Origin: Arcobacter ellisii
GTDB lineage: Bacteria; Campylobacterota; Campylobacteria; Campylobacterales; Arcobacteraceae
Assembly: GCF_003544915.1 (NCBI RefSeq)
Contig: NZ_CP032097.1
Coordinates: 1,364,001-1,428,000, forward strand
Reading direction: 5' to 3'
DNA length: 64,000 nt
This document shows positions 61,468 through 64,000 of the stretch, piece by piece. A program made the translations under genes and the position numbers. Every line of letters begins with the position of its first letter. Within the stretch, counting starts at the first letter, position 1. The notes beneath the pieces were generated by a model. It was not told where the DNA came from. It saw nothing but the letters and a program-made list of their open reading frames with translations, and ran no database searches.

Positions 61468-61965
61468 ATGACTGATAAAAGAGAAAATACAATTAACCAC
61501 GAGAAAAAAAAGTTTAGACCAAATGTTGCCGCAATTGTACTATCAGCAAAATATCCTCATAAATGCGAAATATTTATTGCTTCAAGAACTGATGTAGAAA
61601 ATGCTTGGCAATTTCCTCAAGGAGGAATTGATGATGGTGAGTCATCAAAAGAAGCATTATTTAGAGAATTAGAAGAAGAGATTGGAACTAGAGAAGTAGA
61701 AATTATTGCTGAATACCCTACTTGGGTTTCATATGAATTTCCTCCTGCAATTGCAAAAAGGATGTATCCTTATGATGGGCAAAGACAAAAATATTATCTA
61801 GTGAAATTAAAAAAAGGCGCTAAAATAAATATTAATACGGAGATTCCTGAATTTAGCGAATATAAATTTGTGCCTACTAAAAATATTTATGAATATATAA
61901 CTTTTTTCAAAAGAACTGTTTATAAACAAGTTTTAAAATATTTTAAGAATGAAGGTTATATTTAA
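61468..61965 (+). CDS. rppH: RNA pyrophosphohydrolase RppH
   Basis: 165 residues. Nudix box GGIDDGESSKEALFRELEEE with EIG (about 53-75), preceded by AWQFPQGG, and the RppH marker YDGQRQKYYLVKLKKG. It removes pyrophosphate from 5' ends to start mRNA decay. 17 bp before lysC; the order rppH-lysC-hobA-holB is as in Helicobacter pylori, as I recall. Confidence 0.94.
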   Translation: MTDKRENTINHEKKKFRPNVAAIVLSAKYPHKCEIFIASRTDVENAWQFPQGGIDDGESSKEALFRELEEEIGTREVEIIAEYPTWVSYEFPPAIAKRMYPYDGQRQKYYLVKLKKGAKININTEIPEFSEYKFVPTKNIYEYITFFKRTVYKQVLKYFKNEGYI

Positions 61966-61982
61966 AAAGGATAAAAAATTAA

Positions 61983-63194
61983 ATGTTAAAAGTACTTAAG
62001 TTTGGTGGAACAAGTGTTGGTACACTTGATAGAATACAAAATGTTGCAAATATCATCAAAAAAATCAGAGATGAAGGGCATGATGTAATTGCTGTTGTTT
62101 CGGCTATGAGTGGAGAGACTAATAAATTAATTGAATATGCTGAATATTACTCGAAAACTCCTAAGTTAGATGAAATTGATATGCTTTTAAGTTCAGGAGA
62201 AAGAGTTACTTCTGCACTTTTATCTATTGCTTTAAATGAAATGGGTTATAAAGCAATGTCTATGAGTGGAAGACAAGCTGGAATTATTACAGATAATGCT
62301 CATACAAAAGCAAGAATTGAATCTATTGATACAATGGAAATGAAAAAAGCAATAAATGATGGAAACATCATAATTGTTGCAGGTTTCCAAGGTGTTACAC
62401 AAGATACATTAAGAGTTTCAACTTTAGGTAGAGGTGGAAGTGATTTAACTGCTGTCGCAATTGCTGGGGCTATTGAAGCTGATGTTTGTGAAATATATAC
62501 TGATGTTGATGGTATTTATACAACAGACCCTAGAATTGAACCAAAAGCAAAAAAACTTGAAAAAATTTCTTACGATGAAATGTTAGAATTAGCAAGTTTA
62601 GGTGCAAAAGTATTACAAAATAGATCTGTAGAAATGGCGAAAAAATTAAATGTAAATTTAGTATCAAGAAGCAGCTTTACGCCAGAAGTTGATGGTACAT
62701 TAATCACAAAGGAAGAAAATATAATGGAAAAACCAATCGTTAGTGGAATTGCTTTAGATAAAAACCAAATTAGAGTAGGAATGTATGGAGTTACTGATAA
62801 ACCTGGTATTGCTTCTGCTATTTTTACAGCTCTTGCTGATGCAAATATCAATGTTGATATGATTGTTCAAACAAGAGGATTAGATGGTACTACTGATTTA
62901 GACTTTACAATTCCAACTACAGATTTTGAAATTTGTAAAAAAGTTATGGAACAATTTAAAGAACAAGCAAAAAACATTGACTATAATGAAGCAATTTGTA
63001 AAGTTTCAGTTGTTGGTGTTGGTATGAAATCTCATACAGGAGTTGCATCAAAAGCATTTACAGCTATGGCAAATGAAAATATCAATATTAGAATTATTTC
63101 TACAAGTGAAATTAAAATTTCTATGATTGTTGATTTAAAATATGCTGAATTAGCAGTTCGTGCTTTACATGACGCATATGAGCTGGATAAATAA
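61983..63194 (+). CDS. lysC: Aspartate kinase
   Basis: 403 residues. Starts LKVLKFGGTSVGTLDRIQNV, then the substrate loop TLGRGGSDLTAVAIAG and EIYTDVDGIYTTDP. Two ACT domains (about 265-400) bind lysine/threonine for feedback (GIASAIFTALADANINVDMI). It makes aspartyl phosphate, the entry to lysine, threonine and methionine synthesis. Confidence 0.96.
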   Translation: MLKVLKFGGTSVGTLDRIQNVANIIKKIRDEGHDVIAVVSAMSGETNKLIEYAEYYSKTPKLDEIDMLLSSGERVTSALLSIALNEMGYKAMSMSGRQAGIITDNAHTKARIESIDTMEMKKAINDGNIIIVAGFQGVTQDTLRVSTLGRGGSDLTAVAIAGAIEADVCEIYTDVDGIYTTDPRIEPKAKKLEKISYDEMLELASLGAKVLQNRSVEMAKKLNVNLVSRSSFTPEVDGTLITKEENIMEKPIVSGIALDKNQIRVGMYGVTDKPGIASAIFTALADANINVDMIVQTRGLDGTTDLDFTIPTTDFEICKKVMEQFKEQAKNIDYNEAICKVSVVGVGMKSHTGVASKAFTAMANENINIRIISTSEIKISMIVDLKYAELAVRALHDAYELDK

Positions 63195-63196
63195 TA

Positions 63197-63748
63197 GTGC
63201 AAGAATTTCTAAATTGGACTGTAAATACAATCAGGGAAGATAGATTAATATCTCCTTGGTTGGAAGAAAAAAAGTACGAATGGACACCATTAGTATCTAA
63301 AAACATAAACAATTTATTAGAAAGAGGTTTTTCTATTATTGTTGTTACAGATAAAGAGAGAGAATGGTTTTTAGAATATATTTTAGGAAATATTAATTCT
63401 CCTAAATTAAATCGACCGTTTTTACCTTACTATGATTTTAAATCTTTTTATAGATATATTGATGCTGTAAAATCAGATGAAGATATTTCATATATAAAAG
63501 ATATGTTAAGTATCTCTTTTCCAAATGGATATTGTTTTTGGTATATTGGTAAAAGTCAAGATGTAAGAGCTATTATTCCAAAAGTTTCTAAGAACTCTTT
63601 TTTATGGTTATTTGATGAAGAGAAACAAGATGCATTTAATTTAAAAAGTAGTGATGAAGCTTTAGATATGAAACTTTTACAAATGTTTAGATTATATAAT
63701 AAATCAGTTAGTGCTTCTTTATTTGCTGAAATTAATGTGGAAAATTAA
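63197..63748 (+). CDS. hobA: DnaA-associated replication factor HobA
   Basis: 183 residues. Starts QEFLNWTVNTIREDRLISPW, followed by FSIIVVTDKEREWFLEYILG and ends with a helical LLQMFRLYNKSVSASLFAE. HobA is a Campylobacterota-specific homologue of DiaA that tetramerises and organises DnaA at oriC. The start is GTG at 63197, two bases after lysC. This gene is a strong marker for the class. Confidence 0.9.
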   Translation: MQEFLNWTVNTIREDRLISPWLEEKKYEWTPLVSKNINNLLERGFSIIVVTDKEREWFLEYILGNINSPKLNRPFLPYYDFKSFYRYIDAVKSDEDISYIKDMLSISFPNGYCFWYIGKSQDVRAIIPKVSKNSFLWLFDEEKQDAFNLKSSDEALDMKLLQMFRLYNKSVSASLFAEINVEN

Positions 63749-63750
63749 AA

Positions 63751-64000
63751 ATGATTGAATTCATTGAAAACTCTTCTATTTTAATAGTAAATGATATTGA
63801 AACAACTATAAATGAATTGATTCCAAAATATCCTTTACATTCTACAAGAATTATAAAAAATGAAGAAAAAGAAGAATTTCAAATTGCTCAAGCTACACAA
63901 GCAATAAAAGAAGCATATATTGCTTCAATTGAAAAAAAATATATTTTTTTATGTGGAACAACTTTTAGAAAAGAGGCTCAAAACTCTTTACTTAAAATTT
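63751..64000 (+). CDS. holB: DNA polymerase III delta' subunit, N-terminal part (truncated by window end)
   Basis: Open from ATG 63751 to the end of the window (83 codons). The sequence LFLCGTTFRKEAQNSLLKI contains the delta'/clamp-loader motif after the Walker B position, where many family members have Q-N-A-L-L-K. It loads the sliding clamp. The gene is directly after hobA, as in related genomes. Only the start is visible. Confidence 0.8.
   Translation, partial: MIEFIENSSILIVNDIETTINELIPKYPLHSTRIIKNEEKEEFQIAQATQAIKEAYIASIEKKYIFLCGTTFRKEAQNSLLKI

Overview
The window looks like a chromosome segment of an Arcobacter-type member of the Campylobacterota. It is AT-rich. It carries lineage-typical genes: XerH next to a dif-like site, HobA between lysC and holB, a hemD/6S-like RNA/purD neighbourhood, and a flagellar hook cluster with no obvious sigma-54 or sigma-28 promoters. 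Genus is inferred from gene content and not proven.

Region 1 (1-15.9 kb, core): the 3' part of ftsK; an OmpR-type response regulator and sensor kinase; flgD, flgE, flgL, an unknown gene, flgK and fliD; an EF-hand protein; hpf, der, a SulP transporter and hemD. Four promoter-like sites, in front of the response regulator, flgD, flgE and the EF-hand gene, share one architecture: a TAC half-site, 6 bp, TTTAC, 10 bp, then a -10-like hexamer. This makes the two-component system a candidate regulator of hook and filament genes.

Region 2 (15.9-31.6 kb, island): a 15.6 kb island lies between a complete structured RNA gene (probably 6S RNA) and a 106-bp copy of that RNA's 3' part just upstream of purD. 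It carries a tyrosine integrase beside the left junction, a type I restriction-modification operon with a small extra ORF between hsdM and hsdS, a second tyrosine recombinase broken by an IS21-family element, a serine resolvase, a winged-helix protein, a long repeat-rich non-coding stretch, an unknown gene, a Rha-family protein and a frameshifted zinc-ribbon ORF.

Region 3 (31.6-44.1 kb, core): purD, an RDD protein, lptD, a phosphoribosyltransferase and pnp, then a chemotaxis operon cheY-cheA-cheR-cheD-cheB and a flavodoxin-like protein. CheA has four short acidic-aromatic repeats in its linker.

Region 4 (44.1-55.15 kb, Xer/dif element): an 11 kb phage-like element bounded by 25-bp dif-core repeats (24/25 identical), the right one beside xerH. 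It encodes a Rep_trans-type replication initiator, an SSB-like protein, a GH24 endolysin beside a holin-like protein, a collagen-repeat fibre protein, several unrecognised probable virion proteins, small regulators and a secreted TolA/TonB C-terminal-like protein. I see no terminase, portal, Zot/pI ATPase, integrase or known capsid protein. This is the best candidate here for an undescribed system.

Region 5 (55.2-64 kb, core): xerH, a CbiX-like protein, two unknown proteins, an M3 oligopeptidase, prmC, hemW, rppH, lysC, hobA and the start of holB.
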